NCBI RefSeq assembly: GCF_000024345.1 | Contig: NC_013729.1 | Coordinates: 2,914,001 to 2,978,000 of the forward strand | Reading direction: 5' to 3' | Source of the DNA: Kribbella flavida DSM 17836 | GTDB lineage: Bacteria > Actinomycetota > Actinomycetes > Propionibacteriales > Kribbellaceae | Length of the DNA: 64,000 bases | Part shown: positions 1 to 8,838 of the stretch, in pieces | Layout of the letters: every line of letters starts with the position of its first letter | Numbering within the stretch: the first letter of the stretch is position 1 | Position numbers and translations under genes: made by a program | The notes under the pieces: model-generated | What the model was told of the DNA's origin: nothing | Seen by the model: only the letters and a program-made list of their open reading frames with translations | Databases searched by the model: none

Positions 1-1213
1 CGTTGATGCCGCCGCCGTCCCACAGGCTGGGCCCGGAGCCGCGGCCGGTGCCGAAGCCGTTGTTCTCCACCACGTTGCCCTCGATCACGCCCTGGTAGCT
101 GATCTCGTAGCGGATCCCGTCGGCGGCGTTGTCGCGGATCCGGTTGCCGACGATCCGCCGGTCGTACTCGGCGATGTCGCTCCAGAAGCCGATCCCGCGG
201 TTGGCCACCAGGTCGTTGCCGGACACCTCGCCGGACGACCGGGTCGACTTGATGCCACCCGACTCCCAGTCGGCGATCCAGAACCCGTCGGTGTTGTTGC
301 GGGTGACCAGGTTCTCGGTGATCCGGGCGTCCGCGGACTTGTACTGGCCGACACCGAGCTGCCCGTTGTCCGCGACGGTGTTGCGGCGCAGCACGGCCCG
401 GTCGCCCTCCTTGACCATGATGCCGACCGCGTGGTTCCAGCGGACCTCGTTCGCCTCCACCCGCCAGTCCACCCCGACCTCGACCGCGCCACCCTGCGGC
501 CGGGTGGCGAAGTGCTCGACGGTCAGCCCGCGCACGGTGACGCGCGGCGCCGAGCTCTCGATCGCCCGTTCGGTGCGGGACATCTCGACCTGGTGCCCGG
601 CCGGGTCGTCGGCGACGTACACGGCGTTGGTCGCGTAGTCGCCGTAGAAGGCGCCGGGCTTCAGTGTGGTCCGGCTCATCACCCGGGTGAGGTGCTCACC
701 GTCGACGAACAGCTGCTCGCCACGCTGGCACGGGTTGGTCCGGTCGTCCTCGCACCGGCCCTTCAGCTTGTACGCCGGGGGCAGCACACCGCGAACGACC
801 CAGTGCTGCCCGTCCCGCTGCCAGCCGGTCAGCGTGACCGAGCCGGTCAGCACGGCGCCCTCGTCGCTGGCGAGCGTGGAGCCTTCGGTCGGCCGGATGG
901 CACGGCTGATCCGGTGCAGGCCCTTGCTGAAACAGAAGGTGGTTCCGGCCGGGTGCTGGTCGATCACCGGCTGCGGATCCTGGCCCGATGCGATCTGGAT
1001 GCCTTCGCAGGCCGGCGCAGTGGCCGGTCCGGTGGCGCCGAGTTCGGCGGTGGCGGCGGGTGGGGGAGTGGTCGGGACGGACAGCGACGGGTTCGGCTCC
1101 GGCAGTGGCGACGGCTTCGCCTGGTCGTCGGTGCACCCGGCCAGCAGCATCAGCGCAGCCATGCCGGTACCGATCCAGCGCAGCCGGGCGGCCGGCGTAC
1201 TCCCGCGTCTCAT
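1..1213 (-). CDS. Secreted beta-helix lipoprotein (C-terminus beyond window)
   Basis: 404 residues are visible; the 3' end lies beyond position 1. The ATG at 1213 follows a GGGGG stretch. Residues 11-27 form a lipoprotein signal (hydrophobic run ending LLAGC, lipidated Cys27), then a Pro/Ala/Thr-rich linker to about residue 65. The rest is a right-handed parallel beta-helix with Asn-rich rungs, including NNTDGFWIADWESGG, as in NosD/pectate-lyase-like proteins. It is a clear paralogue of the protein at 5200-7149 but is lipid-anchored and has a different N-terminus. Function is unknown. The fold is usual in polysaccharide-binding or polysaccharide-cleaving exoproteins, and the uronate genes next door make a uronic-acid polymer a possible substrate (inference). 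Confidence 0.85.
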   Translation of the reverse strand, partial: MRRGSTPAARLRWIGTGMAALMLLAGCTDDQAKPSPLPEPNPSLSVPTTPPPAATAELGATGPATAPACEGIQIASGQDPQPVIDQHPAGTTFCFSKGLHRISRAIRPTEGSTLASDEGAVLTGSVTLTGWQRDGQHWVVRGVLPPAYKLKGRCEDDRTNPCQRGEQLFVDGEHLTRVMSRTTLKPGAFYGDYATNAVYVADDPAGHQVEMSRTERAIESSAPRVTVRGLTVEHFATRPQGGAVEVGVDWRVEANEVRWNHAVGIMVKEGDRAVLRRNTVADNGQLGVGQYKSADARITENLVTRNNTDGFWIADWESGGIKSTRSSGEVSGNDLVANRGIGFWSDIAEYDRRIVGNRIRDNAADGIRYEISYQGVIEGNVVENNGFGTGRGSGPSLWDGGGIN

Positions 1214-1269
1214 CCATCCCCCACACACAGTTCCCCGGGCAAGTCGCCCAACTGTACGGGGACAGGTGG

Positions 1270-2676
1270 TCAGTTGAGATAGGTGGTGCGGGCCAAGTTG
1301 TAGGCGAGGTCCTCGGCGATCTGGAAGGCGTCGTCCTCGTCCAGCCGGTGCTGGAGGACCAGGTTGGCCAGATAGCCGGCGTCAACCCGGCGAGCCAGGT
1401 CGTGCCGGGCCGGAATCGACAGGAACGCGCGGGTGTCGTCCACGAAGCCCGACGTGTTGTAGAACCCGGCCGTCTCGGTCACCAGCTCCCGGAACCGGCG
1501 CATCCCGTCCGGGCTGTCCAGGAACCACCAGGGCGCGCCGAGCCGCACACTCGGATAGACGCCGGCCAGCGGCGCGAGCTCCCGCGAGTACGTCGTCTCG
1601 TCGACGGTGAACAGGACCATCCGGAAGCCCTCGGCGTGACCGAACCGCTCCAGCACCGGCCGCAGCGACTTGGTGAACTCGGTCGCCACCGGGATGTCGT
1701 GGCCCTGGTCCGGCCCGTACGTCGCGTGGATCCCCGGGTGGTGGTCCCGCAGCACGCCGGGGTGCAGCTGCATGACCAGACCGTCCTCGGCCGACATCGC
1801 CGCCAGCTGGAACAGCATGTTGCCCGCGAACGCCGCCGCGTCCTCGGCCGTCACCTCGCCGCGCAAGGCGCTCGCGTAGATCCGCTCGGCCTCGGTGTCG
1901 GTCAGCGGCGTCGCGGCCGCGCTGAAGTGCCCGTGGTCGGTGGCCCGGGCTCCCGCCGCCTTGAAGATCTCCCGTCGCTGCCGCAAGGCCCGCAGGTACC
2001 CGGCGTACGACGTGGTGTCGGTGCCGGCCCGCTCGCCGAGCAGCTCGACCAGATCGCGCCAGCCCGGCCGGTCGAGGTGCACGACCGCGTCCGGCCGCAG
2101 GGTCGGAACCACCCGGCCGGGCAGGTCGGCGGCGACCTTCGCGTGCGGGGCCAGGTCGTCGGTGGCGGCGTCGGTGGTCGAGATCAGCTCGATGTTGAAC
2201 GCGTCGAGCAGCGCGCGCGGGCGGAACTGCGGCTCGGCCAGCCGCGCCGAGATCTCGTCGTACAGCTGGTCGGCGGTCTCGGCGGACGGAGCGACGGTCA
2301 GTCCGAGCACCTCGGCGAACTCGTGCTCCAGCCAGTAGCGGCTCGGTGTGCCGGCGAACAGGTGCCAGTGTGAGCAGAACTCGCGCCAGATCTCCCGCGG
2401 CTCGGCGGTCCGGGTGCCGTCGCGGCGGGGCAGGCCGAGCCGGGCCGGCGCGACGCCCTGGGAGATCAGCATCCGGGTGACGTAGTGGTCCGGTACGACG
2501 AGCAGCTCGGCCGGGTCACCGAACGCCTCGTCGGCCGCGAACAGGCCGGCGTCGACGTGACCGTGCAGGCACAGCAGCGGCAGCCCGGCGGTCGAGGCGT
2601 GGATCCGGCGCGCGAGATCCCGCGCCTCGCCGGCCGGGAGCGCGCGGTCCGGGTGGGGCTGCAGGGCCTTCGGCAT
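1270..2676 (-). CDS. uxaC: Glucuronate (uronate) isomerase UxaC
   Basis: 468 residues, the usual size for the family. UxaC isomerises D-glucuronate to D-fructuronate and D-galacturonate to D-tagaturonate, the first cytoplasmic step of uronate breakdown. The protein has the amidohydrolase-type metal motif near the N-terminus (LCLHGHVDAGLF), the YWLEHEF segment and the C-terminal WWFLDSPDG region. ATG 2676 is chosen because GGAGGA stands just before it; an upstream in-frame extension to 2739 would run into the operator region. It is divergent from a LacI regulator, with two matching palindromes between them, so it is probably repressed by that protein and induced by a uronate or derivative (inference). 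Confidence 0.9.
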   Translation of the reverse strand: MPKALQPHPDRALPAGEARDLARRIHASTAGLPLLCLHGHVDAGLFAADEAFGDPAELLVVPDHYVTRMLISQGVAPARLGLPRRDGTRTAEPREIWREFCSHWHLFAGTPSRYWLEHEFAEVLGLTVAPSAETADQLYDEISARLAEPQFRPRALLDAFNIELISTTDAATDDLAPHAKVAADLPGRVVPTLRPDAVVHLDRPGWRDLVELLGERAGTDTTSYAGYLRALRQRREIFKAAGARATDHGHFSAAATPLTDTEAERIYASALRGEVTAEDAAAFAGNMLFQLAAMSAEDGLVMQLHPGVLRDHHPGIHATYGPDQGHDIPVATEFTKSLRPVLERFGHAEGFRMVLFTVDETTYSRELAPLAGVYPSVRLGAPWWFLDSPDGMRRFRELVTETAGFYNTSGFVDDTRAFLSIPARHDLARRVDAGYLANLVLQHRLDEDDAFQIAEDLAYNLARTTYLN

Positions 2677-2706
2677 TCTTCCTCCAGAGCTGGAACTGCA
2701 ACGGCA

Positions 2707-2722
2707 CTGCAAAGGATTGCAG
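2707..2722. promoter_or_regulatory. LacI-type operator 1
   Basis: Perfect palindromic arms CTGCAA and TTGCAG separated by AGGA. It lies 30 bp upstream of the uxaC start and shares its arms with a second site at 2765-2780. Position and shape fit an operator for the adjacent LacI-family protein (inference). Confidence 0.6.
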
Positions 2723-2764
2723 TGACTATGAGCGAGCACAAGAGCTGGCGATGTTGACAGCCGG

Positions 2765-2780
2765 CCGCAACCGATTGCAG
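2765..2780. promoter_or_regulatory. LacI-type operator 2
   Basis: Imperfect palindrome with core GCAA-CCGA-TTGC. Its right arm TTGCAG is identical to that of operator 1. It sits about 30 bp before the regulator gene, so the protein probably controls itself as well as uxaC. The two sites are 58 bp apart centre to centre. Confidence 0.55.
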
Positions 2781-2808
2781 ACTCGGCGCACCGAGTGGGG
2801 AGGTGGAT

Positions 2809-3801
2809 GTGGCGGCGACCATTCGCGATGTCGCGCGCCTGGCCGGGGTGTCGACCTCGACCGTGTCCCGCGCGCTCTCGGTGCCCGACCTGGTGAATCC
2901 GGCGACCCGGGCCAAGGTCCGCTCCGCGGCGGACAGCCTCGACTACGCGCCGAACAAGGCGGCCCGCGGACTGATCACCGGACGCACCGGGAACCTGGGT
3001 CTGGTGCTGCCGGACCTGGCCAACCCGTTCTTCCCCAGCGTGGTGAAAGGCGTGCAGGCCCGGGCCCGGGCAGCCGACCTGGCGGTGTTCGTCGCCGACA
3101 CCGACGAGGACGTCGCGGCGGAGACGGGGCTCGTCCGGGCGCTCGCCCAGCAGGTCGACGGGCTGGTGCTGTGCTCACCGCGGGCCGGCGCGGACGAGCT
3201 GGCGAAGATCGCGGCGGACACGACGGTCGTCCTGCTGAACCGCCTGGTCGACGACCTGCCGGCCGTGGTGTTCGACCACGCGGACGGCATGCGGCAGGCG
3301 GTCGCGCACCTGGTCGCCCTCGGGCACCGGCGGATCGCCTGGGTGAGCGGTCCGGCCGCGTCCTGGTCGAGCGAGCAGCGCGGGCAGGGCTTGGCCCAGG
3401 CCGCCGCGGACCAAGGCGTCGAGCTGGTCGAGGTCGGTCACTTCCCGCCGCACTACGACGGCGGTATGGCGGCTGCCGACCAGGTCGTCGCGACCGGCGC
3501 GACCGCGGTGATCACCTACAACGACCTCGTTGCGATCGGTCTGCTGGCCAGGCTGCACGGCCGTGGCATCGCCGTGCCTGACGAGCTCAGCGTGGTCGGC
3601 ATCGACGACATCGCGATGGCGGCGATGGCCCGTCCCGCGCTCACCACGATCCGGCTGCCCAAGGAACGGGCCGGCCGGCTCGCCGTCGAGCTGCTGCTCA
3701 CGCTGCTCGACCACGCGACGGCCGCCGACGAGCCGCCCGTCCGCCGGGTCCTGCGCGGCGACTTGATGGTCCGCGCCTCCACCGGCGTTCCGCCCCGATG
3801 A
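2809..3801 (+). CDS. LacI-family transcriptional regulator
   Basis: 330 residues. The N-terminal helix-turn-helix reads IRDVARLAGVSTSTVSRAL, followed by the hinge helix (NKAARGLITGRTG) and a periplasmic-binding-protein-like effector domain (LGLVLPDLANPFF, DELSVVGIDDI). GTG 2809 is preferred because GGGGAGG lies 5 nt upstream; GTG 2803 is in frame but overlaps that site. It is divergent from uxaC and runs 26 bp ahead of the fructuronate-reductase-like gene, so it is very likely the local uronate-pathway repressor. The effector is not known; a uronate or an aldonate intermediate would fit. Confidence 0.9.
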   Translation: MAATIRDVARLAGVSTSTVSRALSVPDLVNPATRAKVRSAADSLDYAPNKAARGLITGRTGNLGLVLPDLANPFFPSVVKGVQARARAADLAVFVADTDEDVAAETGLVRALAQQVDGLVLCSPRAGADELAKIAADTTVVLLNRLVDDLPAVVFDHADGMRQAVAHLVALGHRRIAWVSGPAASWSSEQRGQGLAQAAADQGVELVEVGHFPPHYDGGMAAADQVVATGATAVITYNDLVAIGLLARLHGRGIAVPDELSVVGIDDIAMAAMARPALTTIRLPKERAGRLAVELLLTLLDHATAADEPPVRRVLRGDLMVRASTGVPPR

Positions 3802-3827
3802 CCGCCCGATCTCGCTGAGGTGTGCGC

Positions 3828-5210
3828 ATGAATCGTTTGAGCCTGACCAACCTGCCGACGAAGCCCGCGGTCGAACCGGGCGGACTGTCGGTCGGCATCG
3901 TCCACCTCGGCATCGGCGCCTTCCACCGCGCGCACCAGGCCGTCTTCACCGAGCGCGCCGCGCAGCTCACCGGCGACAGCCGGTGGGGGATCAGCGGGGT
4001 GACCCAGCGGTCGGCCGCCGTTCGCGACCAGCTCGCGCCGCAGGACGGCCTGTACTCCGTGCTCACCCGGGGCGGCGGCGCGGCGTCGATCGAGGTGATC
4101 GGCTCGGTCCGCGAGGTGCTCGCGGCGTCCGAGGACCCGGCGGCGGTGGTGCAACGGATCGCTGACCCGCGGGTCGGGGTGGTCACGCTGACCGTGACGG
4201 AGAAGGGTTACCGGGCGCGATCCGGCGGCGGGCTGGACCTGACCGACCCAGAGATCCAGGCGGATCTGACCGGCCGGCCGCCGCGGACCGTCGTCGGACA
4301 GCTCGCCGCGGGGCTGGCCCGGCGGTCGGGCGCGCCGTTGACTGTGCTGTCCTGCGACAACCTCGTTGCCAATGGCCCGTACTTGGCGCGACTGGTGCGC
4401 GAGTACGCCGAGGCGGCCGGGTTGGCGGGGGAGCAGTTCGAGGCGGCCGCGTTCCCGGCGAGCATGGTGGACAGGATCGTGCCGGCCACCACCGACGCCG
4501 ACCGGGACGAGGCGGCGCGGCTGCTCGGCGTACGGGACGAGGCGGTGGTGGTGGCCGAGCCGTTCATCCAGTGGGTGATCGAGGACGCCTTCGCCGCGGA
4601 GCAGCCGGCCTGGGACGCCGCCGGTGCCGTGCTGACGGCGGACGTCGCGCCCTGGGAGCAGGCGAAACTGCGGATGCTCAACGCGACCCACTCGATGCTG
4701 GCGTACCTGGGGGCGCTGCGCGGCTACGAGACGATCGCCGAGGCGGTCCGCGACGAGGATCTCGCCACGGCGGCCACCGAGCTGATGAGGGTGGACGTCG
4801 TTCCCACGTTGACGCCGCCGGACGGGCTCGACCTCACGGCGTACGGCGAGTCGGTGCTCGAACGCTTCGCCAATCCCGCGCTGAAGCACCGCACGGCGCA
4901 GGTGGCGATGGACGGCTCGGTCAAGCTTCCCGTCCGGCTTCTCGGCACCGTCCAGGACCGTCTCGCCGCCGGCGCCGAACCGTACGCCGCCGCGCTGGCC
5001 GTCGCCGCGTGGATGGTCTACGTCAGCCGCACCGCCGGCCTCGACGATCCGCAAGCCGCTCGGCTGCAATCGGCTGCCGCGTCGGCGGGCGGTCCGGCCG
5101 CGCTGGTCGACGCCCTGCTCGCCGTCGACACGGTCTTTGCGCCGAACCTCCGCGAGAACAAGACCTTCCGCAGTCTGCTGGTCGACCACGTCACCGCGCT
5201 CACCCGCTAG
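3828..5210 (+). CDS. uxuB: Mannitol dehydrogenase-family oxidoreductase (fructuronate/mannonate reductase-like)
   Basis: 460 residues of the polyol-specific long-chain dehydrogenase family. The N-terminal Rossmann segment is VGIVHLGIGAFHRAHQAV; the family signature follows (VTEKGYR, then LSCDNLVANG). The C-terminal domain carries the KLRMLNATHS stretch with the catalytic-region Lys/Asn. Paired with uxaC, the likely reaction is D-fructuronate + NADH to D-mannonate (UxuB); a tagaturonate, mannitol or arabinitol activity cannot be excluded. ATG 3828 has GAGG 7 nt upstream. It is cotranscribed with the LacI gene and overlaps the convergent beta-helix gene by 11 bp. No uxuA or KDG kinase is visible in the window. 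Confidence 0.82.
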   Translation: MNRLSLTNLPTKPAVEPGGLSVGIVHLGIGAFHRAHQAVFTERAAQLTGDSRWGISGVTQRSAAVRDQLAPQDGLYSVLTRGGGAASIEVIGSVREVLAASEDPAAVVQRIADPRVGVVTLTVTEKGYRARSGGGLDLTDPEIQADLTGRPPRTVVGQLAAGLARRSGAPLTVLSCDNLVANGPYLARLVREYAEAAGLAGEQFEAAAFPASMVDRIVPATTDADRDEAARLLGVRDEAVVVAEPFIQWVIEDAFAAEQPAWDAAGAVLTADVAPWEQAKLRMLNATHSMLAYLGALRGYETIAEAVRDEDLATAATELMRVDVVPTLTPPDGLDLTAYGESVLERFANPALKHRTAQVAMDGSVKLPVRLLGTVQDRLAAGAEPYAAALAVAAWMVYVSRTAGLDDPQAARLQSAAASAGGPAALVDALLAVDTVFAPNLRENKTFRSLLVDHVTALTR

Positions 5211-7149
5211 GGGTGGGGGTGCCGGTGGCTCGCGGGGTCGGGCTGGCGGTTGCCGAGGGGGTCGGGCTCGGGGTAGCCGGTGGGGTCGGGGTGACTGGGC
5301 TCGGGGTGACTGGGCTCGGGGTGACTGGGCTCGGGGTGACCGGGGTCGGGGTGACGGTTGCCGGTGGGGTCGGGGTGATGGTTGCCGGTGGGGTCGGGCG
5401 GGCGATGACGGGCGCCGTGTCCGCGGTGAAATTGCTGTCGGTGTCGAAGCCGGCCGCTTGCCATTCCTTCGCGGTGAACCACTGGCCGAACTTCTGGAAC
5501 CGGTCGGCGGTGAGGCTGTCCAGGATGTACTGGTTGGACTTGAGCACGACCTCGCCGGTGGGAATGCTGGCGCCGGAGTTCTGCACCAGACCGGTCGACT
5601 GGGTGCCGGTTTTCATCGTGACCTGGTTGCCGGTGACGACGACGTCGCGCAGGACGTTCAGGCCCCACGGGCCGTTGCCGCGGGTGCGGGACTGGATCGA
5701 GATGCCGTTCACGTTGCCGACCAGCGTGTTGTTGCGGACAGCGACGTTCGACGAAGTGTTGACGTTGATGCCGCCGCCGTCCCACAGCGACGTACCGGAG
5801 CCGCGGCCGGTGCCGAAGCCGTTGCCGGTGATGGTGTTGTTCTTGATCACGCCGTTGCGGCCGATCTCGTACCGGATCCCGTCGGCGGCGTTGCCGACGA
5901 TCTGGTTGTCGCTGAACGTGCGCCCCTCGTCGTACGCGTCGCTCCACAGGCCGACGCCGAGGTTCGCCTCGATCAGGTTGCCGGACACCGAGCCGCCGCT
6001 CGACCAGGTGGTCTTGATGCCGCCGGACTCCCAGTCGGCGATCCAGAACCCGTCGGTGTTGTTGCCGCTCACCTGGTTGCCGGTGATCGTGCCGTTGGCC
6101 GAGCTGTACTGGCCGACGCCGAGCTGGCCGTTGTTCCGGATCAGGTTCTTCTCGAGCGTGGCGCCGTCGGCGTTGACCAGCATCGCGCCGACCGCGTGGT
6201 TCCAGCGGATGTCGTTCGCGACCACCTTCCAGCCGGTGCTGAGCACGACAGCGCCGGCTTGCGGGGCTGAGGCGAAGTGCTCGATGGTCAGCCCCCGCAC
6301 GACCACGTCGGGCTCGCTGGACTCGATCGCGGTCGCCGTCTTCGACATCTCCACCGACTTGCCGGCCGGGTTGCCGCCGACGAACACGGCGTTGGCGGCG
6401 TAGTCGCCGTAGAAGGTGCCCGGTACGACCTGCTCGCGCTCGGCGACCCGCTTCAGGTGCTTGCCGTTGACGAAGACCTGCTCCCGCAGGTAGCAGATGT
6501 TCGCGACGTCGTCCTCGCACTGCCCGGTCTTCCGGTACGCCGGGGGCAGCACGCCCCTGACCACCCAGTCGTCGCCGGCCGCGGTCCAGCCGGTCAGCCG
6601 GATCGAGCCGGTGAGAACGGCGCCCTGGTCGCTGGCGAGGACCTGCTGGGCCTTCGGACGCAGCGGCCGGTCGATCCGGTGCAGACCGGCCGCGAAGCAG
6701 ATCGTGCTGCCGGACGGGCTCTGCTCGACGACGTCGGCCGCGTTCTGGCCGGGCTTGACCGTCACGCCGGTGCACGCCGGGGCCTGCGAAGGCCCGGCCG
6801 GGAACCTGACCGGCGACGGCGTACCGGTCGGCGTCGGCGAGGGGGTCGGGCTGGGAGACGCGCTCGGGGTCTGGCTCGGCGTGGCGGCGATCGACGGCCA
6901 GGTCGGCACCCGCAGCGTCGGCGGCGTGATCGTCGGAATCGTCACCGTCGGGACCGGCACGGTCGACGGCGAGCTGATCGGCGACTGCGGCCCCGTCTGG
7001 TCGCCGGAACGCCCAGGTGCGGACTCCGAGCCCCGCGCCGACGCGATCTGCGTCGCCGCCGCGGCGATGCACGCGACGGCGAGCGCGCCGGCTGCCACCC
7101 CGGCGGTAGTGGTCACCGAGCTCTTCACTCGAGGGGACGGGCGTTTCAT
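5200..7149 (-). CDS. Secreted right-handed beta-helix repeat protein with Pro/Thr tail
   Basis: 649 residues. ATG 7149 is chosen with AGGGGG 5 nt upstream. A signal peptide or anchor occupies about residues 13-40 (KSSVTTTAGVAAGALAVACI), then a Ser/Pro/Thr linker. A Cys-containing N-terminal domain and parallel beta-helix rungs follow (NNTDGFWIADWESGG, NAADGIRYEIGRNG, GSGTSLWDGGGINVNTSS). The last 60 residues are a TPTP/TPSPV tail coded by 15-bp repeats. It is paralogous to the truncated lipoprotein at 1-1213, so two diverged copies bracket the uronate genes. Catalytic activity cannot be assigned; a lyase-like or sugar-binding exoprotein is possible. Confidence 0.85.
   Translation of the reverse strand: MKRPSPRVKSSVTTTAGVAAGALAVACIAAAATQIASARGSESAPGRSGDQTGPQSPISSPSTVPVPTVTIPTITPPTLRVPTWPSIAATPSQTPSASPSPTPSPTPTGTPSPVRFPAGPSQAPACTGVTVKPGQNAADVVEQSPSGSTICFAAGLHRIDRPLRPKAQQVLASDQGAVLTGSIRLTGWTAAGDDWVVRGVLPPAYRKTGQCEDDVANICYLREQVFVNGKHLKRVAEREQVVPGTFYGDYAANAVFVGGNPAGKSVEMSKTATAIESSEPDVVVRGLTIEHFASAPQAGAVVLSTGWKVVANDIRWNHAVGAMLVNADGATLEKNLIRNNGQLGVGQYSSANGTITGNQVSGNNTDGFWIADWESGGIKTTWSSGGSVSGNLIEANLGVGLWSDAYDEGRTFSDNQIVGNAADGIRYEIGRNGVIKNNTITGNGFGTGRGSGTSLWDGGGINVNTSSNVAVRNNTLVGNVNGISIQSRTRGNGPWGLNVLRDVVVTGNQVTMKTGTQSTGLVQNSGASIPTGEVVLKSNQYILDSLTADRFQKFGQWFTAKEWQAAGFDTDSNFTADTAPVIARPTPPATITPTPPATVTPTPVTPSPVTPSPVTPSPVTPTPPATPSPTPSATASPTPRATGTPTPSG
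5291..5335 (-). repeat. 15-bp tandem repeat, 3 exact copies
   Basis: Three identical copies of GTGACTGGGCTCGGG (plus strand), in frame in the beta-helix gene and encoding PSPVT units of the Pro/Thr tail. Diverged units extend the array to about 5400. Confidence 0.9.
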
Positions 7150-7506
7150 CTGCACCCCCTGCTGCGGTCTTCCGGACGGCCAGGACTTGACGTAGTCGGG
7201 AGAATACGCACGGATGGTTGCGTTTGTCCCCTAACTTGTCCGGAAAGGTCCCGCTGGCAACAGAAATCACATCTGGCTGAAACAGTTGCCCCAGGCGTGT
7301 ACTCCGCCGGCGTGCCGCGGGTGACCCGGACATCCAGCAGCAGGTGCTGGACCCACGGCGCTCGCTGCTGCTCGGCGCCCCGTGACCTTTGGGCGGTCGG
7401 CGCGTTGTTCTGATCGGAGGCGACGGGGTGAGCGACCGCCCCGCCGATCATCGCCGGTGCGGCCGCACGTGCGAGTTGTCACCGCCGCGGAATCTAAGGT
7501 GGTGCC
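7150..7506. other. 357-bp divergent intergenic region
   Basis: Separates the beta-helix gene (minus) from the glycosyltransferase gene (plus). I see no convincing gene. A TATTCT box at 7206-7201 on the minus strand could serve as a -10 for the beta-helix gene. On the plus strand TAAGGT (7495-7500) lies 6 nt before the ATG at 7507, but the nearest -35-like TTGTCA (7476-7481) is only 13 bp away, so this promoter is weakly supported. Confidence 0.4.
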
Positions 7507-8688
7507 ATGCGGGTCGCCATGTTGCACAACCGGTACCGGTCGGGTCAGCCCAGTGGCGAGAACACCGTCGTCGACCAGACGGCCGATCTCCTGCGCAGGT
7601 CCGGACATACCGTCGACCTCTACGCCCAGCACAGCGACACGATCGCCGAGATGGGCCGTCGTGATCGTGCTCTGGTGCCGTTCCGCTCCGTCTGGTCGTT
7701 CTCGGCCGAACGCGAGCTGACACTCCGCTTGCAGGAGCGGCGTCCGGACGTCGTGCACGTGCACAACACGTTCCCGTTGTGGAGCCCGTCGGTGCTGCGG
7801 GCGGTCCGTCGCGCCGGGCTCCCGGCCGTGGCGACGCTGCACAACTTCCGCCTGATGTGCGCGAACGGCGTGCTGCAGCGCGACGGTGGTCCGTGCGAGT
7901 CGTGCGTCGGCAAGGTTCCGTGGCGGGGCGCTGTGCACGGCTGCTACCGCGACTCCACAGTGCAGAGCCTGCCGCTCGTCGCCGGAATCACCGTCCACCA
8001 GCAGCTGCACACCTGGCAGCGCTACGTCACCACGCTGATCGCGCCGTCGGAGTTCGTCCGGTCCCGGTACGTCGCGGGCGGGTTCGCTCCTGGCCAGATC
8101 GTGGTCAAGCCGCACGCGGTGCCGTTCTCGGGCCAGGTTCGCACCGGGCCGGGCGAGGCCGTGGTGTTCCTGGGCCGGCTGACCGAGGAGAAGGGCTTCG
8201 CCGATCTGCTCGAGGCGTGGGACTCGTCGCTGGGTCAGCTGGTCGTGGTCGGCGACGGCCCGTTGCGCCCGGCGGCCGACGCACGCGCCGCGACCGACCC
8301 GTCGGTCACCGTGCTCGGCGCGTTGCCCTGGGCCGAGTGCATGCAGGTGCTGCGATCCGCCCGAGCCGTCGTCGTACCCGCCCGGTCGTACGAGACGTTC
8401 GGGCTCGTGGTGGTGGAGGCGTTCGCGCACGGCGTACCGGTGGTGGCGTCCCGGATCGGCGCGCTCGCGGAGCTCGTCGACGACGGCGAGACCGGTGCGC
8501 TGGCCGCCCCGGGCGATCCCGCCGGCCTGCACAAGGCGTTGCGATTGATCACCGAGCCGGCAACTTCGATAGCCTGCGGCGAGCGAGCCCGCCAGGTGTA
8601 CTTGGACCGCTTCACCCCGGAGCGCGACCTGGCGGCCACGGAGAGGATCTACGCCGATGCGATCGCCCGGCACGAGGCCGCACGCTGA
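7507..8688 (+). CDS. Glycosyltransferase, GT4 type
   Basis: 393 residues with the two-domain GT-B fold. The N-terminal acceptor domain begins MRVAMLHNRYRSGQPSGE and contains the DVVHVHNTFPLWSPSVLRA segment typical of cell-surface polysaccharide GT4 enzymes, with a Cys-rich insert (CANGVLQRDGGPCESCVGK). The C-terminal nucleotide-sugar domain has FLGRLTEEKGFADLLEAW and the EX7E-type motif in ETFGLVVVEAFAHGVP. Donor and acceptor are unknown. It opens a same-strand cassette with two cytidylyltransferases, a CDP-alcohol phosphotransferase and another GT4 enzyme, so it probably acts on an envelope glycan or phospho-polymer (inference). Confidence 0.87.
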   Translation: MRVAMLHNRYRSGQPSGENTVVDQTADLLRRSGHTVDLYAQHSDTIAEMGRRDRALVPFRSVWSFSAERELTLRLQERRPDVVHVHNTFPLWSPSVLRAVRRAGLPAVATLHNFRLMCANGVLQRDGGPCESCVGKVPWRGAVHGCYRDSTVQSLPLVAGITVHQQLHTWQRYVTTLIAPSEFVRSRYVAGGFAPGQIVVKPHAVPFSGQVRTGPGEAVVFLGRLTEEKGFADLLEAWDSSLGQLVVVGDGPLRPAADARAATDPSVTVLGALPWAECMQVLRSARAVVVPARSYETFGLVVVEAFAHGVPVVASRIGALAELVDDGETGALAAPGDPAGLHKALRLITEPATSIACGERARQVYLDRFTPERDLAATERIYADAIARHEAAR

Positions 8689-8838
8689 ACCGGCCCCCTG
8701 CCCTGGGACTTCCTGCCGCAGCAGCCATCGCTCCGGCCGGCAGGCCGCCGGCGCGCTGGGCCGGCGACGATCACGCGGGGTAAAGTGCGCGCAGGCGTGG
8801 GGGGTCACGTCGACCGGGGTCCAGTGGGGGAGCGCGTG

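Noticed and set aside
5207..7333. 708-codon frame overlapping the beta-helix gene
   Set aside because: Same strand, other frame; Arg/Gln/His-rich; the true frame has signal peptide and beta-helix motifs and a good ribosome-binding site.
7476..7500. TTGTCA/TAAGGT promoter for the first glycosyltransferase
   Set aside because: Spacer only 13 bp; kept only as a weak remark.
8781..8786. TAAAGT as an internal promoter before the first cytidylyltransferase
   Set aside because: A TANNNT match alone in a 150-bp gap; no -35 partner at the right distance.
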